A DNA stretch of 64,000 nucleotides from positions 62,001 through 126,000 of the forward strand of contig NZ_JAVFVV010000008.1 in the NCBI RefSeq assembly GCF_030929505.1, read 5' to 3'. How positions within the stretch are numbered: position 1 is the first letter of the stretch; each line of letters starts with the position of its first letter. The notes under the pieces are model-generated. The model ran no database searches. It was not told the DNA's origin and worked only from the letters and a program-made list of their open reading frames with translations. Position numbers and translations under genes: made by a program. This document shows, piece by piece, positions 1 through 9,818 of this stretch. Origin of the DNA: Mesorhizobium sp. LHD-90. Its GTDB lineage: Bacteria; Pseudomonadota; Alphaproteobacteria; Rhizobiales; Rhizobiaceae.

Positions 1-327
1 ATCGGGCGGCGTCGCCGGCTTTGCCGGGTTCATCGACTGAAGGCCGGCGCGCACGTCGGCGGCAGCCTTCTCGAACGGGTTGAGCTGTTTCTTGATCTCG
101 TTGGCCGGGTTGAGGCTGCGCAGCGAATCGACCGATTTCTTGACGTCGTCAAGCTCGGCCTCTTTCAAGGCCTCGTTGAACTGTTTCTGGAAATCGCCGG
201 CCATCGCCCGCATCTTCGTCGTCATCTTGCCGAAGGTGCGCAGCATCTTGGGCAAGTCCTTCGGCCCCACGACCACGATCATGACGACCGCGATCACGAG
301 CATTTCCGTCCAGCCGATGTCAAACAT
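1..327 (-). CDS. tatB: Sec-independent translocase subunit TatB (3' end outside window)
   Basis: The minus-strand reading frame opens with MFDIGWTEMLVIAVVMIVVV, the TatB N-terminus: a short hydrophobic membrane helix (about residues 7-22), then the GPKDLP hinge and an amphipathic helix with the LRTFGKM motif. The first 109 codons are visible and the frame is still open at base 1, so the C-terminal tail is missing here. TatB binds twin-arginine signal peptides with TatC in the inner membrane. The start is the ATG at 327, about 45 bases after the tatA stop on the same strand, so the two are probably co-transcribed. tatC would be expected just beyond the left edge. Confidence 0.95.
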   Translation of the reverse strand, partial: MFDIGWTEMLVIAVVMIVVVGPKDLPKMLRTFGKMTTKMRAMAGDFQKQFNEALKEAELDDVKKSVDSLRSLNPANEIKKQLNPFEKAAADVRAGLQSMNPAKPATPPD

Positions 328-371
328 GGCCTGTCAATCCGGCTATCCGAGAGCATGGCCCCCGGAAGGGC

Positions 372-605
372 TCAGCCCTTGGTGGCCTTTTCCCGGGCGG
401 CGCCGACGGTCTCGTCGGTACGATGCTCGACGGTCTTGGGATCGGCGCCGTTCGCGGCTTCCGCATCCTCTTCCGACATGCCCTTCTTGAAGCTCTTGAT
501 GCCCTTGGCCATGTCGCCCATCAGCTCCGGAATCTTGCCGCGGCCGAACAGCAGCAGCACGACCACCAGAACGATGAGCCAGTGCCAAATTGAAAACGAA
601 CCCAT
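372..605 (-). CDS. tatA: Sec-independent translocase subunit TatA
   Basis: This is a 77-residue protein with the TatA/E layout: a short N-terminal membrane helix (about residues 5-21), the [20 protein letters not shown] hinge and amphipathic helix, and a short charged tail. TatA oligomers form the passage for folded proteins in the inner membrane. The [10 protein letters not shown] sequence is typical of TatA and separates it from TatB, which follows directly downstream. The upstream neighbour on the same strand is the ABC ATPase gene ending at 641. The only Tat-type signal peptide I recognise in the window belongs to the metallo-beta-lactamase-fold protein at 24303-25277. Confidence 0.95.
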   Translation of the reverse strand: MGSFSIWHWLIVLVVVLLLFGRGKIPELMGDMAKGIKSFKKGMSEEDAEAANGADPKTVEHRTDETVGAAREKATKG

Positions 606-640
606 ATCACACTCTCTCGAAGCGATTTCCCAGAACTGAT

Positions 641-1702
641 CTATGCGCTTTCGCGCCGCGTTTCAAACAGAAGTACATCGGATTTGCGCAATGAAAGCCA
701 GATGTCACGTGCTTTTGCAGACAATGCGCCGCAGCGCACCCGTGCGCGTACCGGCGATTCGGCGCCGGGAACCGCCAGTTCGAGCAGTTCGACGACGCCG
801 AGATAACGGCGCGACAGGATGCGCGCCTCGGTCGCACCCTCGCTTTCGCTGACGTCGAAGCCGGTGGTGCGCACCGCCACGGTGGCGTGAACACCCTCGG
901 AAAGGCCATCCGCGTCGATGGCGCCGAGCGAGGTTTCCACCGCGCCGCCGCGCACTTTGCCGGCAAAGACGTTGAGTTCGGAAAAAAAGCCGGCGACGAA
1001 CAGGTCGGCGGGTTTGAGATAGAGATCCTCCGCCCTGCCCGCCTGCACCAGGCGGCCGTCCTTCAGGAGCGCAATGCGGTCGCCCATGCGCATCGCCTCC
1101 TCCGCGTCGTGGGTGACGACAATGGCGGTGGCGCGGCTCTCGCGCAATATGGCGAGCGTCTCGGCGCGCACCGAATCCTTCAGCCGCGAATCCAGGCCGG
1201 AAAACGGCTCGTCCATCAAAAGCACCGCCGGGCGCGGCGCCAGCGCGCGGGCAAGCGCCACGCGCTGCTGCTCGCCGCCGGAGAGCACATGCGGATAGGA
1301 GCCGGCATAGGATTGCAGCCCGACACGGCCCAGCGCGATCATCGCCTCGTGGCGCGCCTCCGCCGCCGACAGCGCGGTGAGGCCGAAGCGCACATTATCC
1401 AGGATGGTCATGTGCGGGAACAAAGCGAAATCCTGGAAGACGAGCCCGATCGAGCGTTTTTCCGGCGGCAGGAATATGCTGGGTCCTGCGATCTCGCGGC
1501 CGTTGAGCAGCACGCGGCCGGTGGCCTGCGGCTCGATGCCGGCGGCGATGCGCAGCAGCGTCGTCTTGCCCGAGCCGGAGGGGCCGAGCAAGCAGAGCAC
1601 CTCTCCCGGCTCGGCAGCCAGCGAGACGTCGCGCAGCGTCTCGGAACCCGGCGAAAAGGCGTGGCTGATGTTCTCGAACGCCAACCGAGCGGCGAAGGTC
1701 AC
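641..1702 (-). CDS. ABC transporter ATP-binding protein, ferric/spermidine-putrescine importer type
   Basis: This is an ABC ATPase with Walker A (GPSGSGKT), Q-loop ([11 protein letters not shown]), signature (LSGGEQQR), Walker B ([12 protein letters not shown]) and switch histidine (VVTHDAEEA) in order. A C-terminal regulatory domain of the TOBE kind found in FbpC/PotA/MalK proteins follows. From the GTG at 1702 it is 353 residues, the usual family length. The frame can also open at a TTG at 1813 overlapping the scpB stop, but the added 37 residues look non-native. No permease or binding-protein gene lies nearby, so the partner and substrate are unknown. It sits between scpB and tatA as an orphan. 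Confidence 0.85.
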   Translation of the reverse strand: MTFAARLAFENISHAFSPGSETLRDVSLAAEPGEVLCLLGPSGSGKTTLLRIAAGIEPQATGRVLLNGREIAGPSIFLPPEKRSIGLVFQDFALFPHMTILDNVRFGLTALSAAEARHEAMIALGRVGLQSYAGSYPHVLSGGEQQRVALARALAPRPAVLLMDEPFSGLDSRLKDSVRAETLAILRESRATAIVVTHDAEEAMRMGDRIALLKDGRLVQAGRAEDLYLKPADLFVAGFFSELNVFAGKVRGGAVETSLGAIDADGLSEGVHATVAVRTTGFDVSESEGATEARILSRRYLGVVELLELAVPGAESPVRARVRCGALSAKARDIWLSLRKSDVLLFETRRESA

Positions 1703-1809
1703 GCCGGCCGTCGTGCGTCTGGTCCTGCCCGCTTCGTCGATCGCCAATTTTTGCCCGGCCTTCCCGATGGTTTCCGGGCGATCAGACCTGCCAGCCCGGC
1801 AACACAGCG

Positions 1810-2541
1810 TCAATCATCGGTCGCCTTGGGTGTCAACAGGCCGAGTTCCTCGAGGTCGATGTCGGTCAGCGGGTCCTCGTCCGCCGTCAGTTCCTCCGGA
1901 TCGGCGGGCGGCAGCGGCACGGAGAAGTTGGCCGGCATACGGGCGGCGAGCAGGCCGGCCCCCTTCAGCTCCTCGATGCCGGGCAGGTCGCGGATCTCCT
2001 CCAGGCCGAAATGGTCGAGGAATTTGTCCGTCGTGCCGTAGGTGACCGGCCGGCCCGGCGTGCGGCGGCGGCCGCGCATGCGCACCCATTCGGTCTCCAG
2101 CAGCGTATCCAGCGTGCCCTTGGAGGTCTCGACGCCGCGGATATCCTCGATCTCGGCGCGCGTCACCGGCTGGTGGTAGGCGATTATGGCCAGCACTTCG
2201 AGGGCCGCGCGCGACAGTTTTTTCTGCTGCACCTGGTCGCGCGTCATCAGGAAGGCGAGGTCGGGCGCGGTGCGGAAGGCCCAGGCGGGGCCGACGCGCA
2301 CCAGATTGATGCCGCGCTTCGAATAGACCTGCTGGAGTTCGGCCATGATCACCGGCACGGGAATGCCGTCCGGCAGGCGCTGCGAGAGTTGCGCCTCGCT
2401 GACCGGCTCGGCGCTGGCGAAGACGATGGCCTCGGCCATGCGCATGGCCTCGGACAGATGCAGCCGCTCGGCCGGGTTGAGGTTTTCGTGCCCCTCTCCC
2501 GCGAACGGAATGATCTTGGCATTGGCGCTTTCGCTCATCAT
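1810..2541 (-). CDS. scpB: Segregation and condensation protein ScpB
   Basis: This is the ScpB kite-type partner of the SMC-ScpA complex, 243 residues from the ATG at 2541. It has the two winged-helix domains of the family; the region with LSRAALEVLAIIAYHQPVTR and IRGVETSKGTLDTLLE (roughly residues 100-140) is characteristic. A second M lies at the next codon. The start overlaps the scpA stop by four bases (ATGA), which suggests translational coupling. The frame stays open upstream inside scpA, but that part is only a shadow of scpA. The C-terminal tail is acidic (EELTADEDPLTDIDLEEL). Confidence 0.95.
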   Translation of the reverse strand: MMSESANAKIIPFAGEGHENLNPAERLHLSEAMRMAEAIVFASAEPVSEAQLSQRLPDGIPVPVIMAELQQVYSKRGINLVRVGPAWAFRTAPDLAFLMTRDQVQQKKLSRAALEVLAIIAYHQPVTRAEIEDIRGVETSKGTLDTLLETEWVRMRGRRRTPGRPVTYGTTDKFLDHFGLEEIRDLPGIEELKGAGLLAARMPANFSVPLPPADPEELTADEDPLTDIDLEELGLLTPKATDD

Positions 2542-3377
2542 CTGGCTCCGGTGACGGCGGCGACTGGCTGGCGGCCGCGCAGATAGAGCGGCGCGAAGGC
2601 GACCTCCTGGCGCACCTCGACCCGCCCCTCGCGCACCAGTTCGAGCGTCGCGGCGAAGGAACTGGCGATCGCGGTCGCCCGCTCCTCGGGCGAGGCGAGG
2701 TAGTCGAGCAGGAAACTGTCGAGCGCCGTCCAGTCCTTGAAGCCGCCGATCAGGCGGGTGAGGATGTCGCGGGCTTCCTTCAGCGACCAAACGCCGCGCT
2801 TGGCAATGCGCACATTGGTGACGGCCTGCCGCTGCCGCTGGATGGCGTAGGCGGTAAGCAGGTCGTAGAGACTGGCGGAATATTCGTTGCGCTTCTCGAC
2901 GATCACCAGCTCCGGCTCGCCCCGTGCAAAGACGTCGCGGCCGAGCCGGTTGCGGTTGACCAGCCGCGCGGCGGCGTCACGCATTGCCTCCAGCCGCTTC
3001 AGCCGGAACTGCAGCACGGCGGCAAGCTCCTCGCCGCTCTCGCCGTCGCTGCCCGGCTGTTTCGGAATAAGCAGCTTGGATTTCAGGAAGGCGAGCCAAG
3101 CGGCCATGACCAGATAGTCGGCGGCGAGTTCCAGCCGGATGGCGCGCGCCTTGTCGATGAAGGCGAGATACTGTTCGGCGAGCGCCAGGATCGAGATGCG
3201 CGACAAATCGACCTTCTGGTTGCGCGCCAGATGCAGCAACAGGTCGAGCGGTCCCTCGAAACCGGCGACGTCGACCACCAGTTCGGGGTCGCCGGTAGCG
3301 CGATCCTCCGCCTGGTCCGTCCACAGACGGTCCATCGGAATGGGTTTCGCGCCCTTCTGCTCCCCTGTCGCCGTCAC
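2538..3377 (-). CDS. scpA: Segregation and condensation protein ScpA
   Basis: This is ScpA, the kleisin that bridges SMC heads and binds ScpB during chromosome compaction and segregation. The protein has 279 residues. After an N-terminal leader of about 35 residues it shows the family core FEGPLDLLLHLARNQKVDLSRI. The middle contains AADYLVMAAWLAFLKSKLLIP, and the C-terminal winged helix ends near residue 270. It lies 19 bases downstream of nagZ and overlaps scpB by four bases, so nagZ-scpA-scpB read as one unit. Confidence 0.95.
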   Translation of the reverse strand: MTATGEQKGAKPIPMDRLWTDQAEDRATGDPELVVDVAGFEGPLDLLLHLARNQKVDLSRISILALAEQYLAFIDKARAIRLELAADYLVMAAWLAFLKSKLLIPKQPGSDGESGEELAAVLQFRLKRLEAMRDAAARLVNRNRLGRDVFARGEPELVIVEKRNEYSASLYDLLTAYAIQRQRQAVTNVRIAKRGVWSLKEARDILTRLIGGFKDWTALDSFLLDYLASPEERATAIASSFAATLELVREGRVEVRQEVAFAPLYLRGRQPVAAVTGAR

Positions 3378-3396
3378 GCCGTCCTTCTGTTCTCCG

Positions 3397-4416
3397 TCAG
3401 GCCACCGCCTCGAAATAGCGCGCGAACTCGGCGCGCGCCTCAGTCTCGGCCGTCTGGTCGCGGTCCTTCACATAGCTCAGCGCCTTCTCGGCGCGCTCCA
3501 GCGATTTGCCGGAAAGCGGCAATGTCTTCGAGGCGATACCCGCCATCTCGTCCATGACGCCGTTGCAGTGAAGAACGATGTCGACTCCGGCCGCAAGGAT
3601 CGCAGCGGCCTTTTGCGGGAAATCCCCAGAAAGCGCCTTCATCGAGGTGTCGTCGCTGACGAGCAGGCCGTCGAAACCGATCTCGCCGCGGATGATCTCG
3701 CGCACCACCCTTTCCGAGGTCGTCGCCGGACCGTCCGGATCGACGGCCGAATAGACGACGTGCGCGGTCATGCCGATCGGCAGATGGCTCAGCGCCTTGA
3801 ATGGCGCGAAATCGTGGCGGCGCAATTCTTCGAGTGGCGTGTCGACCGTCGGCAGCTCGAAATGCGTGTCGGAGAAGGCGCGGCCGTGGCCGGGCATGTG
3901 CTTCATCACCGGCAGCACACCGCCGGACAGCAGGCCCTCCGCCGCCGCGCCGCCGAGGGCAGCCACCGTCTTCGGATCCTTGCCATAGGCGCGCGTGCCG
4001 ATCACGTCGCTGGCTCCCTCGATCGGCACGTCGAGCACCGGCAGGCAGTCGGCCGTGATGCCGAAGCGCAGGAGGTCGAATGCATGCAGCCGCGCCAGCA
4101 GCCAGGCGGAGCGCAGCCCTGCTGCGCGATCCTGGCGATAGAGCGCGCCGATCGCCGAGCCGGCCGGATAATTCGGCGCGATCGGCGGACGCAGGCGCTG
4201 CACCCGGCCGCCCTCCTGGTCGATGAACACCGGCGCCTGTGGCCGCCCGACGGCATCCCGCAGGGATGCCACCAGATCGGAGATCTGCGCGGGGTCGCCG
4301 ATATTGCGGGCGAACAGGATGAAACCCCATGGCCGCTCGTCGCGGTAGAACCTGATCTCGTCTTCGGTCAGGGACTTCCCGGCGCAGCCGAGAATCATGG
4401 CTTTTGATTCGGTCAT
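3397..4416 (-). CDS. nagZ: Beta-N-acetylhexosaminidase NagZ (GH3)
   Basis: This GH3 hexosaminidase removes GlcNAc from anhydromuropeptides during cell-wall recycling in the cytoplasm. It has 339 residues, normal for proteobacterial NagZ, and no signal peptide. Visible motifs are the substrate loop FIDQEGGRVQRLRPP (about 65-78), the family signature KHMPGHG (172-178) with downstream SDTHFELP, and the catalytic region LLVSDDTSMKAL around 251-262. It is followed after 19 bases by scpA. Upstream is an intrinsic terminator for the SPOR gene, so it may need its own promoter within the 92-base gap or rely on read-through. Confidence 0.95.
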   Translation of the reverse strand: MTESKAMILGCAGKSLTEDEIRFYRDERPWGFILFARNIGDPAQISDLVASLRDAVGRPQAPVFIDQEGGRVQRLRPPIAPNYPAGSAIGALYRQDRAAGLRSAWLLARLHAFDLLRFGITADCLPVLDVPIEGASDVIGTRAYGKDPKTVAALGGAAAEGLLSGGVLPVMKHMPGHGRAFSDTHFELPTVDTPLEELRRHDFAPFKALSHLPIGMTAHVVYSAVDPDGPATTSERVVREIIRGEIGFDGLLVSDDTSMKALSGDFPQKAAAILAAGVDIVLHCNGVMDEMAGIASKTLPLSGKSLERAEKALSYVKDRDQTAETEARAEFARYFEAVA

Positions 4417-4451
4417 GTCAGCTTTTACCCGGTATCGAGGGCGGTATGAAC

Positions 4452-4482
4452 GAAAAACCGGCGCGAAGCTGTCGCGCCGGTT
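4452..4482 (-). terminator. Intrinsic terminator of the SPOR gene
   Basis: A perfect 11-base inverted repeat (4456-4466 with 4472-4482, five-base loop) is followed on the minus strand by a run of T residues. It lies 26 bases after the SPOR gene stop and before nagZ. Confidence 0.85.
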
Positions 4483-4508
4483 CCTGGAACGTTCGTCCGG
4501 TCAGGCTT

Positions 4509-7500
4509 CTACTTCGAGACGAAGCAGTTGCCCCCGGCCGCCTTGTAGCTTTCGCACAGCTTGATCGCGTCGTTGCGGCTGCCGGCCGGCACGCGCACGC
4601 GCCAGAAGGTGCCTTTTCCGGCGATCTCGGCCTTTACGATGTTGGCCTGCTTGCCGTCGAGCACCTTGCCATAGCGGCGGACGAGGTCCTGGTAGCTCGA
4701 CTGCGCCGCGGCTTCGGTGGGCTGCGAGGCGATCTGCATCGACCATGCACCGGCGGAGGCGGCGGGGCTCAGCGCCGCCACCTGCTGCGGCTTGACCTCG
4801 CCGACGATGTCGACCGGCTGGTCGGACGGACGGGTCGGCGCGATCGGCGCGGTGTTCGGGGTGGCGCCGGCAGCGCGCGGGGCGGCAGGCGTCTGCGCCG
4901 CGGCGGGAGCCGCTGCCTCCGGAGCACCGGCAGCCGGCTTTGCGGCCGGCTTCGCGGCGGCGGCCGTCGGCACGGTCGCGGTGGTTTCGGCGTCGGCGGC
5001 AGGAGCGGCGGTCGACGCCACGGGGTCGACAATGCCTTCCGAGGCCGAAGTCACCTGGTCGGTCGCAGGAGCTGGATCCTCGCGGGCCACCAGCGTTCCG
5101 TCCGACTTGACGATCATGGTGCGCACCTTGCGCGGCGCGACGGCGGCCACCTCGACGCTCTCGTCGACGCCGGCTTCCTGGGCGACCTGCTCGATGCGGT
5201 CCTCGCCCTTGGGCGCGGGTGCGTCCGACTTGGCTGTCGCGGCAGCGGGCGCGGCCGCATCGGCTGTCACGGACCCTGCCGTTGGTTCGGTGTCGACGCC
5301 AGGCAGATCCGCGGCGGTCTCGTCCATCGCCGACATCGGCGATTCGACGGGCTCGTCCTCCGCCGTCGGCATGTCGACCGGCTCCTCGGCGCTGGAAAGA
5401 AGCTTCTCCTGCGTCGGCGCCACGGGCGCGTTGGCGCCGGCAACCGTGTCGTAGACCCTGCTGTCCTGGTTCGGGATGGTCGCGCCGCCCGGATTTTCGG
5501 GCTTGACCTTGACCGGCGACGGATCGGCCTTGACGAGCGCGACTTCCTGCGAACCGACGCCGTCGCCGAAGGACAGGGCAAAGGCGGCAACGCCACCCAG
5601 CAGCGCGACACCGCCCACCACGGCAGCGACCAGCAGGCCGCGCCGGCGCGGCGGCTCGGCGATCTTTGCGTAGGCCGGCCCGGCGATCTCCTCGTCGAGT
5701 TCCGGATCGTAGGCGAATTCCATATCGGCAAGCTCGGGCTCGCGGCCGGGTGCTGCCGCCCTCGGCGCATCCGAATAGGCCGGGTCGTAACCGCCGGTGA
5801 GCGCCGGCCGCGCCGCCGTGGCTGCCGCCGCGACGCCTACTGCACCGGCAGCGGCAGCATATCCATGACCGGAATAGCCGTCATCGGCCAGGCCGGGATA
5901 ACGGATCTCGTGGGATCCGTCCTGCTGCGCGGCCGAAACCACGGGAGCCGGCTCGGGCGGACGCACATTCATGTCCTGAAGCAGATGCGAGAACTCGGCG
6001 TCCAGATCGTCGTAGCGGGGCGCCAGCGTCGGCTCGTCCTCGAAGGCGATCTCCGGCAGGTCCAGGTCGTCGGCCAGAGCCACTGCCTGCTCCGGCACGT
6101 CGACCGTCTCGATCTCGGGCGCTTCAGGGCGCTGGGCCGCCGGGCGGTAGTCGGAGTAGGCGTGTTGCGGCGCAAACGGGTTCACCTCCGCCTGCCTCGC
6201 CGACGCGTCCTGCCAGGACCGGCCGGACTGCAGGTCGGCGGACAGGGCGGCAAGCGCCGCATATGGATCGTGTCCCTCACGTGGCATGGAATCCCCCGAT
6301 TCCTCGTTCCGCGCATCGGCCGGCTCTTCCTGCCGCGCCAGCCCGTGAGTCCGCGCGACCGCATCGGTGATCGCCGCCTCGAAGGCCTGGTCGTCGAACA
6401 AGCTGTCGAGATCGTCCTCCTGGGCCGCAGCCACGGAGTTGACAGACACGGGCGACTGATCCTGCCGATAGTGATTCGCGAGGTCAATCGGTCTCGCATC
6501 GTAGGTCAAGCCGCGCGCCGGTTCGTCGGCGTCATCGCGCTCGTCATAAGCAGGCAGCGACTCCACCGGCATCCGGCGGGCAGCCGTTGCTGCGTCCGGC
6601 TGCGGCTCGTCGAAAGCGCTCTCGGCGGGCACTTGCATCGCCTCGCCCTGCCAGTCGTCCTCAACCACCGCGGCGATTGGCGGCTGCGCCGAAACCTGGG
6701 CCGCCGCAACCGGGGCCGGCTCGTTGTGGTTGCCGAGCAGCGCGTCGAGCTCCCGCTCGAGGCTCATCTCGACGGACGCTTCGGGTATTTCCGCCTCGAC
6801 AGGCTCGGCGCGCACGGCGTAGACCTCCTCGGCCACGTCCTCGGCCGGCTCGCCGGGCAAAACGGAGTGTGGCTCGAAGCCGGCATCATCCTGTTCGGGC
6901 TGGTCATCCGCGGCGAACTCGATATTGCGCGCTTCGGGCTGCGGATCGGCAACAAGCTCGACTGCAGGGGCCGCGACACTTTCGTGCGTCTCGACGGCCG
7001 CCACTTCGAGGGTCTGATCGAAATCCCATTCCGACGCCGCGGAATCGGCGGCACCCACTTCCTGCACGCTGTCTTCCGCGCTGACCTTGGCGACGGCATG
7101 GTCCGTCGCTTCCACATCGGCATCGCGGCCGGCCATAGCGGCTTGCGTCTCGCCGTCCTCGTGGGCATTCCACGGCTGCCCGTCTTCCGGCACGTCCATT
7201 TCGACCGGGGCAACGGCCTCCAGTTCACCGGCGACGAACATCTCCGCCTCGGCAAGCGGGACATCCTGCTCGTGGGATTGCTCGTGCGCTGCTTCGGTGT
7301 CCTCCGGCGCCACGGCCTGCACCCGAGATGCCTCGGCCTCGTCGTCCGCCGGGCGGAACCAGTGCGGCTCGGCGGCGGCGTGTTCTGAGAGGGCGGCGTC
7401 GGCCGCTTCGGCCTCGGCGGTGCTGTCGCGATTGTCGGCGGTCTCGTCGAACTCCGGTCCAGCAGGTTCAGGCGATGCCACCAATTCCGGCCCTGCCACT

Positions 7501-7892
7501 AGTTCCGGTTCTGCCACCAGTTCGGGTTCACCCACCGGTTGCGGAGCGGCTGTCGCGGCCGTTTCCTCGAGCTCCTCCGCTGCGGCCTCAAAGGCCTGCC
7601 CGGCGGCGTCCGCTTGCTCCGGCTCCTGCGCAATCACCGGCTCGGGTGCCGAAGCGACCATCTCGTCGGTGGCGAACTCGCCCATCAGCTCGCGCTCCAG
7701 ATCGAGGCTGAGATCCGTGCTGGCGAAGGCGTCGTTGGCCGGCTCGACCGGCTTGGCCTGCATTGCGGGTTTGGCGATGGGCTTCACCGGCTGGCGCGGA
7801 TCGAAACCCATGAGCCTGGTCAGTTCCGCGAACGGATCGTCTTCCGACACCGGGGACTGGGCGGCGATCTTCAGGTTTGCTTTGTCTGCCAT
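4509..7892 (-). CDS. Very large SPOR-domain membrane protein
   Basis: From the ATG at 7892 (MADKANLKIAAQSPVSEDDP) this encodes 1127 residues; the frame continues 16 codons upstream without a plausible start. About 745 N-terminal residues are acidic, Ala/Glu/Pro-rich and largely without predicted fold. A basic RRRG and a single membrane segment (about 750-775) follow, then a Pro/Ala/Thr-rich linker and a C-terminal SPOR domain (about 1048-1127, containing WSMQIASQPT and FWRVRVPAGS). SPOR domains bind denuded septal peptidoglycan, so the C-terminus should be periplasmic and the long acidic part cytoplasmic. SPOR genes at this position, between argS and nagZ, are common in Rhizobiales; the length here is notable. 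A role in division or wall maturation is inferred. Confidence 0.85.
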   Translation of the reverse strand: MADKANLKIAAQSPVSEDDPFAELTRLMGFDPRQPVKPIAKPAMQAKPVEPANDAFASTDLSLDLERELMGEFATDEMVASAPEPVIAQEPEQADAAGQAFEAAAEELEETAATAAPQPVGEPELVAEPELVAGPELVASPEPAGPEFDETADNRDSTAEAEAADAALSEHAAAEPHWFRPADDEAEASRVQAVAPEDTEAAHEQSHEQDVPLAEAEMFVAGELEAVAPVEMDVPEDGQPWNAHEDGETQAAMAGRDADVEATDHAVAKVSAEDSVQEVGAADSAASEWDFDQTLEVAAVETHESVAAPAVELVADPQPEARNIEFAADDQPEQDDAGFEPHSVLPGEPAEDVAEEVYAVRAEPVEAEIPEASVEMSLERELDALLGNHNEPAPVAAAQVSAQPPIAAVVEDDWQGEAMQVPAESAFDEPQPDAATAARRMPVESLPAYDERDDADEPARGLTYDARPIDLANHYRQDQSPVSVNSVAAAQEDDLDSLFDDQAFEAAITDAVARTHGLARQEEPADARNEESGDSMPREGHDPYAALAALSADLQSGRSWQDASARQAEVNPFAPQHAYSDYRPAAQRPEAPEIETVDVPEQAVALADDLDLPEIAFEDEPTLAPRYDDLDAEFSHLLQDMNVRPPEPAPVVSAAQQDGSHEIRYPGLADDGYSGHGYAAAAGAVGVAAAATAARPALTGGYDPAYSDAPRAAAPGREPELADMEFAYDPELDEEIAGPAYAKIAEPPRRRGLLVAAVVGGVALLGGVAAFALSFGDGVGSQEVALVKADPSPVKVKPENPGGATIPNQDSRVYDTVAGANAPVAPTQEKLLSSAEEPVDMPTAEDEPVESPMSAMDETAADLPGVDTEPTAGSVTADAAAPAAATAKSDAPAPKGEDRIEQVAQEAGVDESVEVAAVAPRKVRTMIVKSDGTLVAREDPAPATDQVTSASEGIVDPVASTAAPAADAETTATVPTAAAAKPAAKPAAGAPEAAAPAAAQTPAAPRAAGATPNTAPIAPTRPSDQPVDIVGEVKPQQVAALSPAASAGAWSMQIASQPTEAAAQSSYQDLVRRYGKVLDGKQANIVKAEIAGKGTFWRVRVPAGSRNDAIKLCESYKAAGGNCFVSK

Positions 7893-7997
7893 TTCAAATC
7901 CCGAACTTCGACACAACTCGACGCGAACGGCGCCACGCAATGCCGCGCAATATCAGCGCAATGTGGGCAAACGGTGGCCGTCTGAGGCCCCTGTCGG

Positions 7998-9755
7998 CTA
8001 GCGCATCTCGCTTGGCGCTTCGGCCCCGATCAGTCCCAGTCCGGACGTGATCACGTCCAAGACCGCCTGGACCAATCCCAGCCTGGCATGCGTCAATTGT
8101 CGGTCGGTAACCTTAACAAACCGTAAGTCGGGATTTTCGGCGCCGCGGTTCCACTGCGCGTGGAATGTGCTGGCCAGATCGTAGAGATAAAATGCCAGCC
8201 GGTGCGGCTCCAGCGCCTGCGCCGCCGCCTCGATCAGGCGCGGGTATTCCGCCAGCTTGCGAACCAGCCCGATCTCGCTCTCGTCAGTCAGCAACGCCGC
8301 ATCGCGAGACAGTGCCTCACGGCCGGCGTCGATCCCGCCGAGTTGCTCGGCGGCCTGGCGGAACACCGAATGGCAGCGCGCCGAAGCATACTGCACGTAG
8401 AACACCGGATTGTCCTTCGACTGCTCCGTCACCTTGGCGAAATCGAAATCCAGCGGCGCGTCGTTCTTGCGGTAGAGCATCATGAAGCGGATCGGATCGC
8501 GCCCGACCTCCTCCACCACCTCGCGCAGCGTGACGAAATCCCCTGCCCGCTTCGACATCCTGACCGGCTCGCCGTTGCGGAACAGTTTTACCAGTTGGCA
8601 AAGCAGCACAGTAAGCTTCAGGCTGTTGCCGCCGACGGCGCGCGCCAGCGCTTCCATGCGCTTGACATAGCCGCCGTGGTCGGCGCCGAGCACGAAGATG
8701 GTGTGCTCGAAGCCGCGCCGCACCTTGTCCTTGAGATAGGCGACGTCGGCGGCGAAATAGGTGAACTGGCCGTCGGATTTCACCAGCGGCCGGTCGATGT
8801 CGTCGCCGACGGCAGTGGAGCGGAACAGCGTCTGCTCGCGGTCTTCCCAGTCATCCGGCTTCTCGCCCTTGGGCGGCGGCAGCTTGCCCTTGTAGATGTG
8901 GCCGGCCATCGTCAGTTCGGCGATGGCCGAGCGGATCGCCTTGGCGTTTTCGGCGTGCAGCGACCGCTCCGAGAAGAACACCTCGTGATGGACGTTGAGC
9001 AGCGCCAGATCCTCGCGGATCAGGTCCATCATGGCGTCGATCGAGCGGTCCCTCAGGATCGCCATCGCTTCCTCGTCCGGCATCTTCAGGAGCCCGTCGC
9101 CGTATTCGGCAACGAGTTGCTTGCCGAGCGGCACCAGATAGTCGCCGGGATAGAGGCCGGGCGGAATCTCGCCGATCGCCTCGCCCAGCGCCTCGCGGTA
9201 GCGCAGCAGCACCGAACGCGCCAGCACGTCGATCTGCGCGCCGGCGTCGTTGATCAGGTACTCCTTGGTCACGTCGTGGCCGGTGAAGGCGAGCAGGTTG
9301 GCCAGCGTGTCGCCCACCACCGCGCCGCGGCAGTGGCCGACATGCATCGGCCCGGTCGGGTTGGCCGAGACATATTCGACGTTGACCTTGGTGCCCTTGC
9401 CCATGTCGGAGCGGCCGAAATCGGCGCCGAGCTTCAGCATGCGGGCGAGATAGTTTTGCCAGTAGCCGTCGCGCAGGCGCAGATTGACGAAGCCGGGACC
9501 GGCGACCGACGCTTCCGCGACGTCCGCATCGGCGCGCAGGGCGGCGGCGATGGTCTCGGCCAGCGCGCGCGGATTCTGCCCGGCGTTCTTGGCAAGCACC
9601 ATGGCGGCGTTGGTTGCGAGGTCGCCGTGGCTGGCGTCGCGCGGCGGTTCCACGGCAACGCGTGACAGGTCGAGCGGTGCGCCGGTTACGGTTTTGATGT
9701 CAAGGCCTTCAACGACTTTCCTGATCCGCTCGTTGAAGTCGGCGAAAACGTTCAT
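7998..9755 (-). CDS. argS: Arginyl-tRNA synthetase
   Basis: This class I synthetase charges tRNA-Arg. It is 585 residues, the standard length. The N-terminal Add-1 domain is followed by the ATP-binding signature [16 protein letters not shown], with the HIGH motif as HVGH at 138-141. The KMSKS-like motif is present as VRMSKRAG near residue 400, and the C-terminal anticodon-binding DALR domain ends in [17 protein letters not shown]. The ATG at 9755 is the natural start. It lies between dgt (63 bases upstream) and the SPOR gene (105 bases downstream), the normal order for this group. Confidence 0.97.
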   Translation of the reverse strand: MNVFADFNERIRKVVEGLDIKTVTGAPLDLSRVAVEPPRDASHGDLATNAAMVLAKNAGQNPRALAETIAAALRADADVAEASVAGPGFVNLRLRDGYWQNYLARMLKLGADFGRSDMGKGTKVNVEYVSANPTGPMHVGHCRGAVVGDTLANLLAFTGHDVTKEYLINDAGAQIDVLARSVLLRYREALGEAIGEIPPGLYPGDYLVPLGKQLVAEYGDGLLKMPDEEAMAILRDRSIDAMMDLIREDLALLNVHHEVFFSERSLHAENAKAIRSAIAELTMAGHIYKGKLPPPKGEKPDDWEDREQTLFRSTAVGDDIDRPLVKSDGQFTYFAADVAYLKDKVRRGFEHTIFVLGADHGGYVKRMEALARAVGGNSLKLTVLLCQLVKLFRNGEPVRMSKRAGDFVTLREVVEEVGRDPIRFMMLYRKNDAPLDFDFAKVTEQSKDNPVFYVQYASARCHSVFRQAAEQLGGIDAGREALSRDAALLTDESEIGLVRKLAEYPRLIEAAAQALEPHRLAFYLYDLASTFHAQWNRGAENPDLRFVKVTDRQLTHARLGLVQAVLDVITSGLGLIGAEAPSEMR

Positions 9756-9818
9756 GATGTTTTTCCTGGAAATTGCGCCACGCCGCGGGTCCGGAAGCCG
9801 CGCGAAACCGCGCCTGCC

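Noticed and set aside
4404-7388. A 994-codon plus-strand open frame
   Set aside because: It is the antisense shadow of the SPOR gene; the Arg/Gly/His-rich translation has no domain and the minus strand has clear SPOR and membrane features.
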